DNA of 64,000 nucleotides from UBA4416 sp044238845 (GCA_044238845.1 JBIICN010000007.1:1-64000); one strand, 5' to 3'; counted from the first letter of the stretch, positions 10,379-19,612 are shown. The notes: a model not told the origin generated them from the sequence alone. A program made the numbers and translations.

Positions 10379-10891
10379 TTACCACCCAGCTATTTCCCAA
10401 GTGCCTTGTGAGCGCATCACTTGTTCAATAACATCACGCACGCAAGCCTCTCCACCATTTCTACTAGAGATATATAAACAAATTTCTTTTATTTCGTGAG
10501 CCGAGTTATATGGACAAACTGCTAAGCCTACGCGTTTCATCACTTCATAATCAGGCAAATCGTCGCCCATGTATAAAATCTCTTCTTCGTTTAGGCTATG
10601 CTCATTGATATAATCTTTATAGCATTGTAATTTATCATGTTGCGCCAAAAATATATCTTCAATACCTAAACTCTCTAATGCTTTTTTAACCGTTTGGCTA
10701 TTGCCTCCAGTGATGATTCCAATTCTGTAACCTTTTTTAACCGCCAATTGCAGAGCGTAACCATCTTTAGAATTCATGTTTCGCACAAACTCACCATTCT
10801 CCATTAACAACACTTGTCCATTAGTTAGTACGCCATCTACATCAAACAATAATGTTTTGATACGGGTTAATTTTTGCTTGAAATTTTCCAT
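10379..10891 (-). CDS. KdsC-like HAD phosphatase
   Basis: A 170-residue HAD-superfamily phosphatase without a large cap domain. Motif I is FDVDGVLT with nucleophile Asp17 and acid/base Asp19, motif II is the Thr in IITGG, and motif IV is MGDDLPDYEVM. Length and motif spacing match 3-deoxy-D-manno-octulosonate 8-phosphate phosphatase (KdsC), which acts in Kdo synthesis for lipopolysaccharide, but related HAD-IIIA enzymes use other sugar phosphates, so substrate is uncertain. It follows the DUF2520 gene by 3 bp and is probably the last gene of the ccm-containing minus-strand run; the DUF2520-HAD order is common in Bacteroidota. Confidence 0.82.
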   Translation of the reverse strand: MENFKQKLTRIKTLLFDVDGVLTNGQVLLMENGEFVRNMNSKDGYALQLAVKKGYRIGIITGGNSQTVKKALESLGIEDIFLAQHDKLQCYKDYINEHSLNEEEILYMGDDLPDYEVMKRVGLAVCPYNSAHEIKEICLYISSRNGGEACVRDVIEQVMRSQGTWEIAGW

Positions 10892-10894
10892 GAA

Positions 10895-11695
10895 CTATTT
10901 TGAATCTTGTTGAGTCACAATTAAATCAGAAAGCGTTTTATAAACTTGAGTTAATTGCTTATTGTTTTTAATTAATTTGAGATGTTTTTTCATCACTAAC
11001 TTATCATCGCGCATTGCGGGGCCGGTCTGTGCTTTGACTGGATGAACTTTTTGTAATTTTTGAAATGAGTGTTGCATGATTGGCAGTAATAACTCAGTAT
11101 CTTTTTTACTTAACCTATTTTCAATAATCTCATAAGCCGATACATACATGGCGTTTGTGAAATTACAAGCAAACACAGCTGCTAAATGTATTTGTAATCT
11201 AACGTTTGAATCAACCACTTTTACTTTTTTTGAAACTGAAGTAGCTAATTGTTTCAAATTCATTTCAACTAGTTTAGAATTCCCTTCAATTAGTAATGGT
11301 GTAGTTTCCCAGTCAATATTTGCCCCTTTATAAAAAGTTTGTAATGGATAATACACACCAACATTTTGTGACGCGTTTTTTAAAATTGACAGATCAACGC
11401 TTCCAGAAGTATGAACAACTATTCCCTTTAGCTTTAATGGCGATAGATTTTTAACAACCTCAGCAATGGCGTCGTCTTTTACCGCAATAATATAAATATC
11501 TGCGTTCTTATTAATTGCAAAATAATCCGACACTAAATCGCAATTAAATTGTTTTGAAAACTGTTTCGCTTCTCTGGAATTGCGATGATTGAAAACCTGA
11601 ATTAAATTTACATGATCAATTAATTGAAAGGATTGAGAAATATGATAAGCTACATTACCAACACCAATAATAACTATGTTTAAAGGTTTTGCCAA
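10895..11695 (-). CDS. Rossmann-fold DUF2520-type protein (ProC-like)
   Basis: This 266-residue protein starts with a dinucleotide-binding strand and loop (NIVIIGVGNVAYHI) like that of pyrroline-5-carboxylate reductase and ketopantoate reductase, followed by a helical C-terminal half containing HPVKAQTGPAMRDD, typical of DUF2520. The biochemical role of the family is not settled; NAD(P)-dependent reduction is an inference. The start is TTG at 11695, because the first beta strand begins at residue 5 and no ATG lies upstream before the ccmF stop at 11699. It lies 3 bp behind ccmF and 3 bp ahead of the KdsC-like gene, so all three are probably co-transcribed. Confidence 0.78.
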   Translation of the reverse strand: MAKPLNIVIIGVGNVAYHISQSFQLIDHVNLIQVFNHRNSREAKQFSKQFNCDLVSDYFAINKNADIYIIAVKDDAIAEVVKNLSPLKLKGIVVHTSGSVDLSILKNASQNVGVYYPLQTFYKGANIDWETTPLLIEGNSKLVEMNLKQLATSVSKKVKVVDSNVRLQIHLAAVFACNFTNAMYVSAYEIIENRLSKKDTELLLPIMQHSFQKLQKVHPVKAQTGPAMRDDKLVMKKHLKLIKNNKQLTQVYKTLSDLIVTQQDSK

Positions 11696-11698
11696 AAC

Positions 11699-14305
11699 TT
11701 ACTGAGCCTTTAGTTTATTGACTCTTCTACGCTCAATAATAGCTACTATAGTTCCAATAACCATCACTATACATCCAATCCACAATACATTGATGAAAGG
11801 AAACATATAGGCTTCTAAAACGACAAATTCTTTTGTATTATTTACTTTCTCACTCATTTGAATTTCTATACTACCTTCGTTTGGATTTATTTTCCAGAAA
11901 ATAAATTTTAATCCTAATTCATTTAATTCAAACTCATCTGGCAATACCATATTGTTTTTTAAAATGTATTTTGGTGTTGCTCTATAAACATTGCCATTAA
12001 TATCTGTTGCTTTTAAAACCGCTGTTACTACTAACAAACTATCGTTTTGAGAATATTGTTCTTCGGTTAAATTAGTGGTAATACTATCAATTAAAATAAT
12101 GGCATTGTCTGCAAAAATAGTGTCGCGCATATGACCCGCAAAATTTGTTGGCTCTTTATATGCGTCAGCTTTTACTTCCTTATTATCCGATAAATCAGCA
12201 TAAGTAATATGCGTGTAAATATCGCTACCTATAAAATGTTTAGTATCTGGATTAGATGCTTGTCCCATTCGAGGATTATCTTGTACCATTGGGCTTAAAT
12301 CAAAAGCCTTTACTAATTTTCCATCTTTATCTTTTTTGAAATAATCCATATGGAAAAACACATCAATGCCTTTACGTTCTTTACCAGTATAAGTCACCAA
12401 GTAATTACCCATTGGCAATGTATCGCCTTTAGTTAATACTAGACTTTTTTTAGCGCTAAAGTTCTCACCTAAACTTGCTACATTTTTTTGTGACGTGTTT
12501 TGTGAAATAGTTTGTTTTTTAGAAGTTGAGATTAAAGCCCCTAATAAAATTAATGCAAAACCAATATGTGCAATAGATGAACCAGCGTGACGTAATTTGC
12601 CTTTTAAAATTCGCATCCAATAATCTAAATTACAAAACACCGCAAATAATGCAGAGATAAATAATAAAGCATACGAAATTAAATTCCATTTGTCAATTGT
12701 ACTTGATGTAGAATAATCTTTTAAAAAGTACAATGGAATAACAGCCGATGAACCAAATATAACCGCTAAAATTCCTGACAATGAAATATGTTTTAAAAAC
12801 TGTTTTGGATCAGTTTTTTTGTATTTAAAATATTGTGTCACCGCCACTAATAATAATGCAATAATTGCAAATGGTGTTTGCCACATATTATAATCGGCTA
12901 CTTTAATACCAGCCTTTTCATTTTCATATAACCATCCTTGAAATAATTTATTCATCACCGGTATTGATGTGAAATAAGTGATAACCAAGGCTGATAATAA
13001 AAACACTAAAGAACCTACAAACATCCAAAACTCACGAGAATACAAACTTTCTTCTTCCTCTTCTTTCGGAAAAAATTTCATGTAAGAATAAATTGTCAAC
13101 ACAAAACTAATTAGCAACCATCCTAACAATAAAGCGACTTTGTGTCCAAATGTGATTCCAACAAACAACATCAATACAGACAACATGATATAAGAAACTC
13201 TAATAAGTTTATCGTGTATTAACAATATCACGCAAATCAAAATAAAGGTCAAAACATATATTACTAACTGCCCTTGCATCCCTAAATCAGTAAAGGCATG
13301 CACTGAATTTTTTCCTAAAATACCACTACGAGTTAAAAATGTAGAGTATAGAATTAACAAGAAGGATGCAATCGCCAACAAGTGAGTCATGAACAAAGAG
13401 CCACCTTTGTTTTTATTAATAATCATCACATGACCAGCTCCTACCATCACTAACCAGGGAACTAGAGAAGAATTTTCTACTGGATCCCAAGCCCAAAAAC
13501 CTCCAAAGCTTAAAGCTTCGTAAGCCCAAGCACCGCCCATTAAAATACCAGTACCTAAAATCATGATACTAAAAAACGTCCATGTTAAAGCAGGTTTTTG
13601 CCAAGTTGTAAAGTCTCTCTTCCATAAACCTGCAATCGCATAAACAAATGGGATTAGGGTTGAAGAAAATCCTAAAAACAAAGTTGGTGGATGAATCGTC
13701 ATCCAATAATTCATTAATAAAGGATTTAATCCTCTACCATCCAATTTTGCTAAATAATTTTCCATTTGAACAAATGGCATATTGGCAAACTGTGGATTTT
13801 CTCGCAATAAAATAAACGGATTAGATCCTAATTTGTAGTCTCCAAAATAAACCCCCAATAACATACTAGCTAAAAACACTTGTACTAAAGCAAAAATAGC
13901 CATTGTTGGTGCTTCCCATTTAGCATCAATAGTTTTACGTAAAATATTACCTAATACAACATTCCAAAACGACCATAATAAAAAACTCCCTTCTTGTCCT
14001 TCCCAAAAGCAAGACATGATATACTCTAAAGGCATCTCATTATTACTATGTTGCCACACATACGAATATTCGTAGAAGTGATTAAACAACATGAAAAATA
14101 ATGTTGCCGCAATGCCAATAACAGAAATAGAATGAATAGTAAAACTATAATTTGCAATTTTTTTCCAATCAGAAGTTAATTGTTCTTTTGAATAAAAATA
14201 ATAACTAACAACCGAAACCAAGGCTGCAACCATCGACAATACAATAAATGCATGACCGATGTTTCCTATTAATAAGTGTTCTCCGATGTAGTTAATATTC
14301 TTCAA
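11699..14305 (-). CDS. ccmF: Cytochrome c haem lyase subunit CcmF/CcsA-type
   Basis: An 868-residue polytopic membrane protein of the System I cytochrome c maturation pathway, which passes haem from holo-CcmE to apocytochrome c in the periplasm. The tryptophan-rich haem-handling signature FGGFWAWDPVENSSLVPW is at about residues 266-283, and HPPTLFLGF lies upstream of it. A large periplasmic loop occupies roughly residues 600-820 before a last membrane helix, which makes the protein longer than E. coli CcmF (about 650 residues). The start is TTG at 14305 (reading MKNINYIGEHLL, which fits the family start); no in-frame ATG lies between it and the ccmE stop at 14332. Order ccmB-ccmC-ccmD-like-ccmE-ccmF on the minus strand. 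Confidence 0.92.
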   Translation of the reverse strand: MKNINYIGEHLLIGNIGHAFIVLSMVAALVSVVSYYFYSKEQLTSDWKKIANYSFTIHSISVIGIAATLFFMLFNHFYEYSYVWQHSNNEMPLEYIMSCFWEGQEGSFLLWSFWNVVLGNILRKTIDAKWEAPTMAIFALVQVFLASMLLGVYFGDYKLGSNPFILLRENPQFANMPFVQMENYLAKLDGRGLNPLLMNYWMTIHPPTLFLGFSSTLIPFVYAIAGLWKRDFTTWQKPALTWTFFSIMILGTGILMGGAWAYEALSFGGFWAWDPVENSSLVPWLVMVGAGHVMIINKNKGGSLFMTHLLAIASFLLILYSTFLTRSGILGKNSVHAFTDLGMQGQLVIYVLTFILICVILLIHDKLIRVSYIMLSVLMLFVGITFGHKVALLLGWLLISFVLTIYSYMKFFPKEEEEESLYSREFWMFVGSLVFLLSALVITYFTSIPVMNKLFQGWLYENEKAGIKVADYNMWQTPFAIIALLLVAVTQYFKYKKTDPKQFLKHISLSGILAVIFGSSAVIPLYFLKDYSTSSTIDKWNLISYALLFISALFAVFCNLDYWMRILKGKLRHAGSSIAHIGFALILLGALISTSKKQTISQNTSQKNVASLGENFSAKKSLVLTKGDTLPMGNYLVTYTGKERKGIDVFFHMDYFKKDKDGKLVKAFDLSPMVQDNPRMGQASNPDTKHFIGSDIYTHITYADLSDNKEVKADAYKEPTNFAGHMRDTIFADNAIILIDSITTNLTEEQYSQNDSLLVVTAVLKATDINGNVYRATPKYILKNNMVLPDEFELNELGLKFIFWKINPNEGSIEIQMSEKVNNTKEFVVLEAYMFPFINVLWIGCIVMVIGTIVAIIERRRVNKLKAQ

Positions 14306-14331
14306 TGAGTGGCGAGTTAGTGGTAAAAGAA

Positions 14332-14715
14332 TTAAACTTGTGGTTTTCCGTCGTTATATTTACTTGGGCATTTCATTAAAATTTCACTTGCTTCAAATGC
14401 TTCACCTTTCATTTTTCCAATCAACACAATTTGTTCTGATTTTTGAATATCTTGGGGCACACTTTTGTGAAGTATCACTTGTTTTTCAACTCCTTTGTTG
14501 TCAACTAACATAAACGAACATTGATCAGCATTAATTTTTGGATCATATTGCACAGGAACGGCTTTATTTAATTTACCAACAACATGATATTCAGTGTCTG
14601 GGTTTGCAGCCGCTTCTGTAAAATCTGAATAAGTAGAGCTGCTTTGAAGTGATGTAAAAATAACTCCTATGGCTACTGCAATTACTACTATGCCTAATAT
14701 GTGAATCTTTTTCAT
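14332..14715 (-). CDS. ccmE: Cytochrome c maturation haem chaperone CcmE (CxxxY variant)
   Basis: A 127-residue membrane-anchored protein with one N-terminal helix (residues 5-22) and a small OB-fold beta domain. It takes haem from CcmC and delivers it to CcmF. The covalent haem site is normally HxxxY; here the C-terminal motif is KCPSKY, so Cys116 takes the place of the His and Tyr120 is kept. CxxxY CcmE proteins are known from archaea and Desulfovibrio. Context (ccmF 26 bp downstream, CcmD-like and ccmC upstream) confirms the identity. Confidence 0.9.
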   Translation of the reverse strand: MKKIHILGIVVIAVAIGVIFTSLQSSSTYSDFTEAAANPDTEYHVVGKLNKAVPVQYDPKINADQCSFMLVDNKGVEKQVILHKSVPQDIQKSEQIVLIGKMKGEAFEASEILMKCPSKYNDGKPQV

Positions 14716-14732
14716 TGTTTATATATTGTTTT

Positions 14733-14775
14733 TAACCGCAAAGAGAGCAAAGCTATCGCGCAGAGAATTCAGAGA
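14733..14775. repeat. Short GCAAAG/CGCAGAGA-type intergenic repeat
   Basis: The gap between the ccmD-like gene and ccmE holds AACCGCAAAGAG, GCAAAG and CGCAGAGAATTC in close order, resembling the rRNA-like AACCGCAAAGGCGCAAAG repeats seen between genes in many Bacteroidota. Only one copy is seen in the window, so the repeat call rests on recollection of that family. Confidence 0.35.
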
Positions 14776-14778
14776 ATT

Positions 14779-14991
14779 TTATTTCTTATTTTCCAGTTTT
14801 CTTAATTTCATATCGATGTAAACTAAATATCCAATCAAACACATAAAAATGATGGAGATAACAGTAATGACCACATAAATTTTTCCTTCACTTCTAAAAG
14901 TATCTGCCATTTCTACTCCAGCTGCTTCTTGAGCTTTTACAAAAAAAGGCAGCAATAAACTTGCTAAAAATATAATAATTCTATTGTTCAT
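14779..14991 (-). CDS. CcmD-like small membrane protein
   Basis: A 70-residue protein with a hydrophobic, signal-like N-terminus ending KAQ, a short acidic stretch, one strong membrane helix (about residues 39-59) and a basic tail KLRKLENKK. Size, topology and position between ccmC and ccmE match CcmD-family proteins, which help release holo-CcmE from the CcmABC complex. Its ATG overlaps the end of ccmC by 11 bases, pointing to translational coupling. Sequence similarity in this family is low, so context carries much of the call. Confidence 0.75.
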   Translation of the reverse strand: MNNRIIIFLASLLLPFFVKAQEAAGVEMADTFRSEGKIYVVITVISIIFMCLIGYLVYIDMKLRKLENKK

Positions 14992-15643
14992 TTTCTTTAT
15001 GTGTTAAAATGGCTAATCGTTTTTTTACATCCAAAATCCAAAGACTTAATAATACCCAACCAATGACTGCTGGATAAAATACTAAGCGCATATTGCTATC
15101 TAAATCATATTTTCCAAAGGCAGGATTCCCTCCATTTCCAGGATGTAATGAATCTGTTAATCTTGGAAGAATCATAATAAACACAAACATCATTACAAAA
15201 GCAAACACATTATATACGGCAGCAATACGGGCTCGTTTTTGTTCATCATCTATCGAACTTCTTAAAATAAAATAAGCAAGGTAAATTAATACAGCAATAG
15301 CTACTCCATTTAATTTTGGATCTTGAAAAGTCCACCAAGTTCCCCATGTAAATTTAGCCCACATACAACCAGTTAATAAACCTGGTAAGGCAAAAAACAA
15401 TCCTGTTTGAGCAGCTTGATTACTTATGATATCTGATTGTAAATCGTTTTTAGATAATTGCTTAATGGCATATACTACAGAATAACCCATTTGAAATAAC
15501 ATGGCAAACCAAATAGGTACATGGTAAAATAAATTACGGATGGTTTCGTGTAAGATATTTAACTGTGGAACAGGTCCTAACATTCCCCACACTAAGGTGT
15601 AAAGAATTAAAAGTGCTGAGAGTATTTTCCACCATTTAATCAT
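14981..15643 (-). CDS. ccmC: Haem exporter/handling protein CcmC
   Basis: A roughly 220-residue membrane protein with about six helices and the tryptophan-rich WGTWWTFQDPK motif of the CcmC/CcmF/CcsA family. CcmC loads haem onto CcmE in the periplasm. I place the start at the ATG at 15643 (MIKWWKIL): it lies 7 bases after the ccmB stop and is preceded by a GGAAAG-like ribosome site, whereas a frame extending to 15703 would add 20 unlikely residues inside ccmB. The gene overlaps the CcmD-like gene at its 3' end. Confidence 0.9.
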   Translation of the reverse strand: MIKWWKILSALLILYTLVWGMLGPVPQLNILHETIRNLFYHVPIWFAMLFQMGYSVVYAIKQLSKNDLQSDIISNQAAQTGLFFALPGLLTGCMWAKFTWGTWWTFQDPKLNGVAIAVLIYLAYFILRSSIDDEQKRARIAAVYNVFAFVMMFVFIMILPRLTDSLHPGNGGNPAFGKYDLDSNMRLVFYPAVIGWVLLSLWILDVKKRLAILTHKENEQ

Positions 15644-15650
15644 ATCAATT

Positions 15651-16310
15651 TTATTCTTTCCAAAGGTAATTAAATAATAGCGTTGCCAAAGCCACAACAA
15701 CAAAATTTAGCATGATTAAAATTAACAAATATTTATAGCTTACGCTCCATGCTAAGCCATCAATGGCATGCTTACTCAATTTTAATGAAACCAACAATAA
15801 TGGCATTAATACAGGGAAACTTAAAATGGCCATTAAGCTAATGTTATTGTTAGCTTTTGACGCTATGGCACTCATTAAACTTAAAATACCAGAAAAAGCC
15901 GAAGAACTAAACACAAGTGCTAGTAAAAACATGCCCATGTCTTGTACCATACTACCTACAAACCAAGAATAAAAGAAAAACGTTAACAGGCTTAAAACAG
16001 CCATCAAAAGCATATTATAAATGATTTTGCTTAAAATAAAAGTTCGAGGATTGTAATATAGGTAGTTATACAATCCTTTACCTTTAGTTTCTTGCATAAA
16101 ACTTTTGCTTGATACATTAACCGATATAAACATGAAAATCGTCCAAAATAAGGCGTTCCAAACCGTTGGATGAATGATTTTTTTAAAAGATAATGCGGAA
16201 ATAAATACTGTAGCCACGATATAAACTAAAATTCCGGCAAGGGTTGACTTTTGCCGGAATTCTAGTATAAATTCTTTTTTTATTAAATGAGATAATAATT
16301 GGCTGTTCAT
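15651..16310 (-). CDS. ccmB: Haem exporter protein CcmB (ABC permease)
   Basis: A 219-residue membrane protein with six predicted helices. The N-terminal LLSHLIKKEFILEFRQKSTL and the central EKGxGxxxYLYY-like segment (residues 73-87, ETKGKGLYNYLYYNP) are typical of CcmB, the permease partner of CcmA and CcmC in the complex that releases holo-CcmE. It is the first gene of the ccm run, 40 bp downstream of the T9SS protein gene. The ATPase gene ccmA is not in the window. Confidence 0.9.
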   Translation of the reverse strand: MNSQLLSHLIKKEFILEFRQKSTLAGILVYIVATVFISALSFKKIIHPTVWNALFWTIFMFISVNVSSKSFMQETKGKGLYNYLYYNPRTFILSKIIYNMLLMAVLSLLTFFFYSWFVGSMVQDMGMFLLALVFSSSAFSGILSLMSAIASKANNNISLMAILSFPVLMPLLLVSLKLSKHAIDGLAWSVSYKYLLILIMLNFVVVALATLLFNYLWKE

Positions 16311-16350
16311 GAGAGCGCAAATTTACGCTCTATAACTGAAAATCACAATT

Positions 16351-18939
16351 TTATCGTATTAATTGAATATAACCTTTATAGACGTTTGGTGTAGCCTCAG
16401 GAACACTTAAAATAAAGAAATACGTGCCATCATTGAATCCACTACCATTCCAATCATTTTTATAATTATCTTGTTCAAATATCTTTTTCCCCCAACGGTT
16501 AAAAATTGTTAAGTTATTTCCATTAAATACTTCTAAAAATCTAAATTTTAAAAACTCATTTATACCATCTCCGTTCGGAGTAAATACGTTTGGAATGCCA
16601 AGCACTGCTTCTACCTGATAATTCACACTAACCGTATTTGTGCATCCAGCAGAACCTGTTACTGTTAAAATTACAGGGAAAGAACCTACATTTGAGTAAG
16701 AATGATTTACTTGATTTCCACTAGCGCCATTTCCATCACCGAAAGTCCAAGTAATACTTGTTATTGACCCTGAAGCAATAGTAGATGTATTTGTAAAATC
16801 AATTTGTTCCCCGGCATTTACTGGAGAAGGAGGTGTTGAAGTAAAACTTGCAACTGGTATAACATCGTAAACTACGTTAATAGTATTTGTTGCAACACAG
16901 CCTTTAGCATCTGTAGCCGTTACTGTAACTATGCCTGCGCTGCAAACATCAGAAGAATCTGCATTAAAAATATTACTATTTGACCAACTGTAGGTAAACG
17001 GAGTAAATGATGAAGTTGCTATTGCTGAAATCATAGTACATTCTCCTGGACAAATAACTAAATCTGGTGATGTTAATGTAACAGAAGGAATAGCTAAAAT
17101 TGTTGCTACTGTCGCACTACTAGAACAAAGGTAAGCATCAGTTACAGTAACTGAGTAAACACCTTCATTTGAAGTCGTTGCAGAAGAAGAAGTGCCTAGT
17201 GAAGAAGGTGTCCAAGCATAAGAATAACTTGTTGAACCTCCTGGTATAACTGTTGGTGTTAATGTTGCATTAATTTCATTACAAAAAGCCACAGGAGTAT
17301 TTGACATTATAACGGTAGGGTTTGGCACCGCAACCACTGAACAAGAATTAGAAATAGAACTAACACATCCTGAAGCAATATTAGTAACCTGAAGAGTTAA
17401 AACAGTAGAAGTAGATATTGATAACGAACTGGCATTAGAACCATTACTCCAAGTATAAGTATAAGCTCCCACAGGAGAAGAAGTTGCAGATACTATTGCA
17501 TTTGCACCTGAACAAATACCAACAGAAGGAGTAATTACAACCGTTGGTGTTGGATTAACAGAAATTGAAGAAGTTGCTGAAGCAGTACAACCATTAACTG
17601 TAATCAAAAGTGAATAAGTTCCTGCTGTACTAACCGTTGTGGTATTAGCTGAGGAACCTGTAGACCAAGAATATGTGTCGGCACCCAAATAAGAAGCAGA
17701 TAATGTAGAGGTTGCATTTGTACAAATAGAATTTGGAGTAGCTATAATTGAAATAGTTGGCTGAGTTGATGAAACAGTGAACTGAGTCGTTCCAGAACAT
17801 AAATTCTGATCAGTAACTAGTAAATTAAATACACCATCTGTAGAAATTGAAACAGTAGATGCGGAACCTAAAGTAGAAGGAGTCCAAGAATAATTATAAG
17901 CAGGAGTACCACCACTTACAGTTGGAGTTATAACAACTGTAGTGCCACCACAAATATTATAAAGCGGATTAGTAGTTACAGATGGGGACGGTAAAACTGT
18001 TACTGAACAGGTTGCCACATTACTAACACAACCATTTGACGTATTTGTTGCAGTTAAACTTACCACCGTAGTTGTATTAACTGATATATTACTTGTTGTA
18101 GCTCCAGTTGACCAAGAATAACTATAAGAGCCTAAAGGAGTAACCGTGCTTGTTATACTAGAAGCCGAGCCTTGACAAAACGTTAACGTAGATGGAACTG
18201 TGACACTTGGGAGTACATTAACAGTAACTGTACCAGTATTAGTAGTTGATGTAGGCGTATTAGCAGCATCAAGTCCATTAACCGTTACTGTATATACAGT
18301 TGTTGAACCTGGCGAAACAGATATGGTTGCAGTAGTTTGACCACCAGGAGTCCACAAATAGGTAGGGTTTTGAAGATTTGTATTTACAGAAATAGTAGCC
18401 GCATTGCCTGAACATACAGTAGCGCTGGTAACTGGGGCATTTAAATTACAATTTGTAGACCCAGAACCTCCTACTTGGTTAAAATTAATATTTTGGGCTT
18501 GATTTGAATAATTAGTTATCAATAATGTATAATACTGGCCTGTAATCGCATTTGTAATTGTACAAGTTTCTGTTGGACTACCCGAATAACTACAATCTAC
18601 TTCATTACTTGAAGATAGAATATTTCCACAATTTCCATTTGGGGAAGTGAAAGGGCCCCAACATATAAAGTCAACATCTCCCCCACCTGTGCCACTAATT
18701 CCTATATCAATAGTTCCACTTTGTGAAACCTGAAAATAATACCAAGCGGGATTTGGAGTCGTAAATAAACATCCATAATCTGGTCCAGCTTCAGAAGAAT
18801 TATTAGTGCCGGCTGGATATGAAGTGCCTGAGGTATTGTTAGCGCAAAAAGGTGCAATATTTGCACAATCGGTTTGGCCATTTATTTTCAAAGTGTTACA
18901 AATTAATAACAGTAAGAGGGAAATTTTTAATAACTTCAT
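16351..18939 (-). CDS. Secreted PKD-domain protein with T9SS type B sorting domain
   Basis: An 862-residue surface or secreted protein. It has a signal peptide (residues 1-22), an N-terminal domain with paired cysteines and AWYYFQVSQSGTIDI, about six Ser/Thr/Val-rich Ig-like repeats each with a YSWSTG/YTWSNG core and a central cysteine, one PKD domain (about residues 700-780, with WTFGDGNGASG), and a C-terminal type B (CHU_C, gliding-associated) domain starting PNVFTPNGDGINEF and ending in a YKGYIQLIR strand. The last domain directs export through T9SS. Function beyond adhesion or matrix binding cannot be read from sequence. The strong bias to Thr/Ser/Val resembles the giant adhesin at the left edge, though the repeat type differs. 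Confidence 0.9.
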   Translation of the reverse strand: MKLLKISLLLLLICNTLKINGQTDCANIAPFCANNTSGTSYPAGTNNSSEAGPDYGCLFTTPNPAWYYFQVSQSGTIDIGISGTGGGDVDFICWGPFTSPNGNCGNILSSSNEVDCSYSGSPTETCTITNAITGQYYTLLITNYSNQAQNINFNQVGGSGSTNCNLNAPVTSATVCSGNAATISVNTNLQNPTYLWTPGGQTTATISVSPGSTTVYTVTVNGLDAANTPTSTTNTGTVTVNVLPSVTVPSTLTFCQGSASSITSTVTPLGSYSYSWSTGATTSNISVNTTTVVSLTATNTSNGCVSNVATCSVTVLPSPSVTTNPLYNICGGTTVVITPTVSGGTPAYNYSWTPSTLGSASTVSISTDGVFNLLVTDQNLCSGTTQFTVSSTQPTISIIATPNSICTNATSTLSASYLGADTYSWSTGSSANTTTVSTAGTYSLLITVNGCTASATSSISVNPTPTVVITPSVGICSGANAIVSATSSPVGAYTYTWSNGSNASSLSISTSTVLTLQVTNIASGCVSSISNSCSVVAVPNPTVIMSNTPVAFCNEINATLTPTVIPGGSTSYSYAWTPSSLGTSSSATTSNEGVYSVTVTDAYLCSSSATVATILAIPSVTLTSPDLVICPGECTMISAIATSSFTPFTYSWSNSNIFNADSSDVCSAGIVTVTATDAKGCVATNTINVVYDVIPVASFTSTPPSPVNAGEQIDFTNTSTIASGSITSITWTFGDGNGASGNQVNHSYSNVGSFPVILTVTGSAGCTNTVSVNYQVEAVLGIPNVFTPNGDGINEFLKFRFLEVFNGNNLTIFNRWGKKIFEQDNYKNDWNGSGFNDGTYFFILSVPEATPNVYKGYIQLIR

Positions 18940-19018
18940 TTTCTAATTTTTTTAGTACTTACAAAATAAATAAAATAATCTTTAAAAATCAAATCTATTT
19001 TCTAAAAAACTACTTATC

Positions 19019-19585
19019 ATGCTGAATAAAATACTCTTTTTTACAATATTATTGCTTTTAACATTAATTATTTACGCTTTCTATAGCAAAAAGGGGAAAC
19101 CAACATCTTCCATTCATCAATTTAAAACTAAAACTCTTGAAGGTGAAGACTTTGATTTTGCTAGTTTGAAGGGTAAAAAAATACTCATTGTAAATACGGC
19201 TAGTAAATGTGGTTTTACGCCACAATACAAGGAATTAGAGACGCTTTATGAAACCTATAAAGATAAAAATTTTGTTATTGTAGGATTCCCATGCAACCAA
19301 TTTGGCAATCAAGAGCCTGGAAATAGTTCTGATATTAAGTCGTTTTGCACTAGGAACTACGGTGTTACTTTTTTAATGATGGAGAAAGTAAACGTGAAAG
19401 GTGATGATATTTGTGATATTTACAAATGGCTAACTACAAAAGGGCAAAACGGAGTGATGAATAGTTCTGTAAAATGGAACTTTCAAAAGTATATGGTTGA
19501 TGAAAATGGTTTTTTAGTAGACTTTGCCTTATCTTTTAAAAGTCATCTTTCTTCTAAGATTACAAATTGGATTGAGAAGAAATAA
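19019..19585 (+). CDS. Glutathione/thioredoxin peroxidase, Cys type
   Basis: A 188-residue glutathione peroxidase family enzyme that reduces hydroperoxides. The peroxidatic residue is Cys64 (ASKCGFTPQY), with Gln98 in GNQEP and Trp153-Asn154 in KWNFQKYM completing the catalytic tetrad. Cys110 (SFCTRNYG) lies where thioredoxin-dependent members have the resolving cysteine, so thioredoxin is the likely donor. The first 20 residues form a hydrophobic helix, suggesting membrane anchoring or export, unusual compared with cytosolic members. It is a single gene, convergent with the SDR gene. Confidence 0.9.
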   Translation: MLNKILFFTILLLLTLIIYAFYSKKGKPTSSIHQFKTKTLEGEDFDFASLKGKKILIVNTASKCGFTPQYKELETLYETYKDKNFVIVGFPCNQFGNQEPGNSSDIKSFCTRNYGVTFLMMEKVNVKGDDICDIYKWLTTKGQNGVMNSSVKWNFQKYMVDENGFLVDFALSFKSHLSSKITNWIEKK

Positions 19586-19591
19586 TACGTA

Positions 19592-19612
19592 ATTCTGAAC
19601 TTGATTCAGAGT
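19592..19612. terminator. Hairpin between convergent genes (inverse of 10348 copy)
   Basis: ATTCTGAA-CTTGA-TTCAGAGT pairs over 7 of 8 positions and lies between the peroxidase and SDR stop codons. It is the reverse complement of the element at 10348-10368 with one change. A second GC-rich hairpin-like stretch (CCGCCATAGCGTGACGG) follows at about 19635-19651. Its bidirectional terminator role is inferred from position. Confidence 0.45.

Noticed and set aside
15644..15703. N-terminal extension of CcmC into ccmB
   Set aside because: The extra 20 residues do not look like a CcmC start, and an ATG with a ribosome site lies at 15643.
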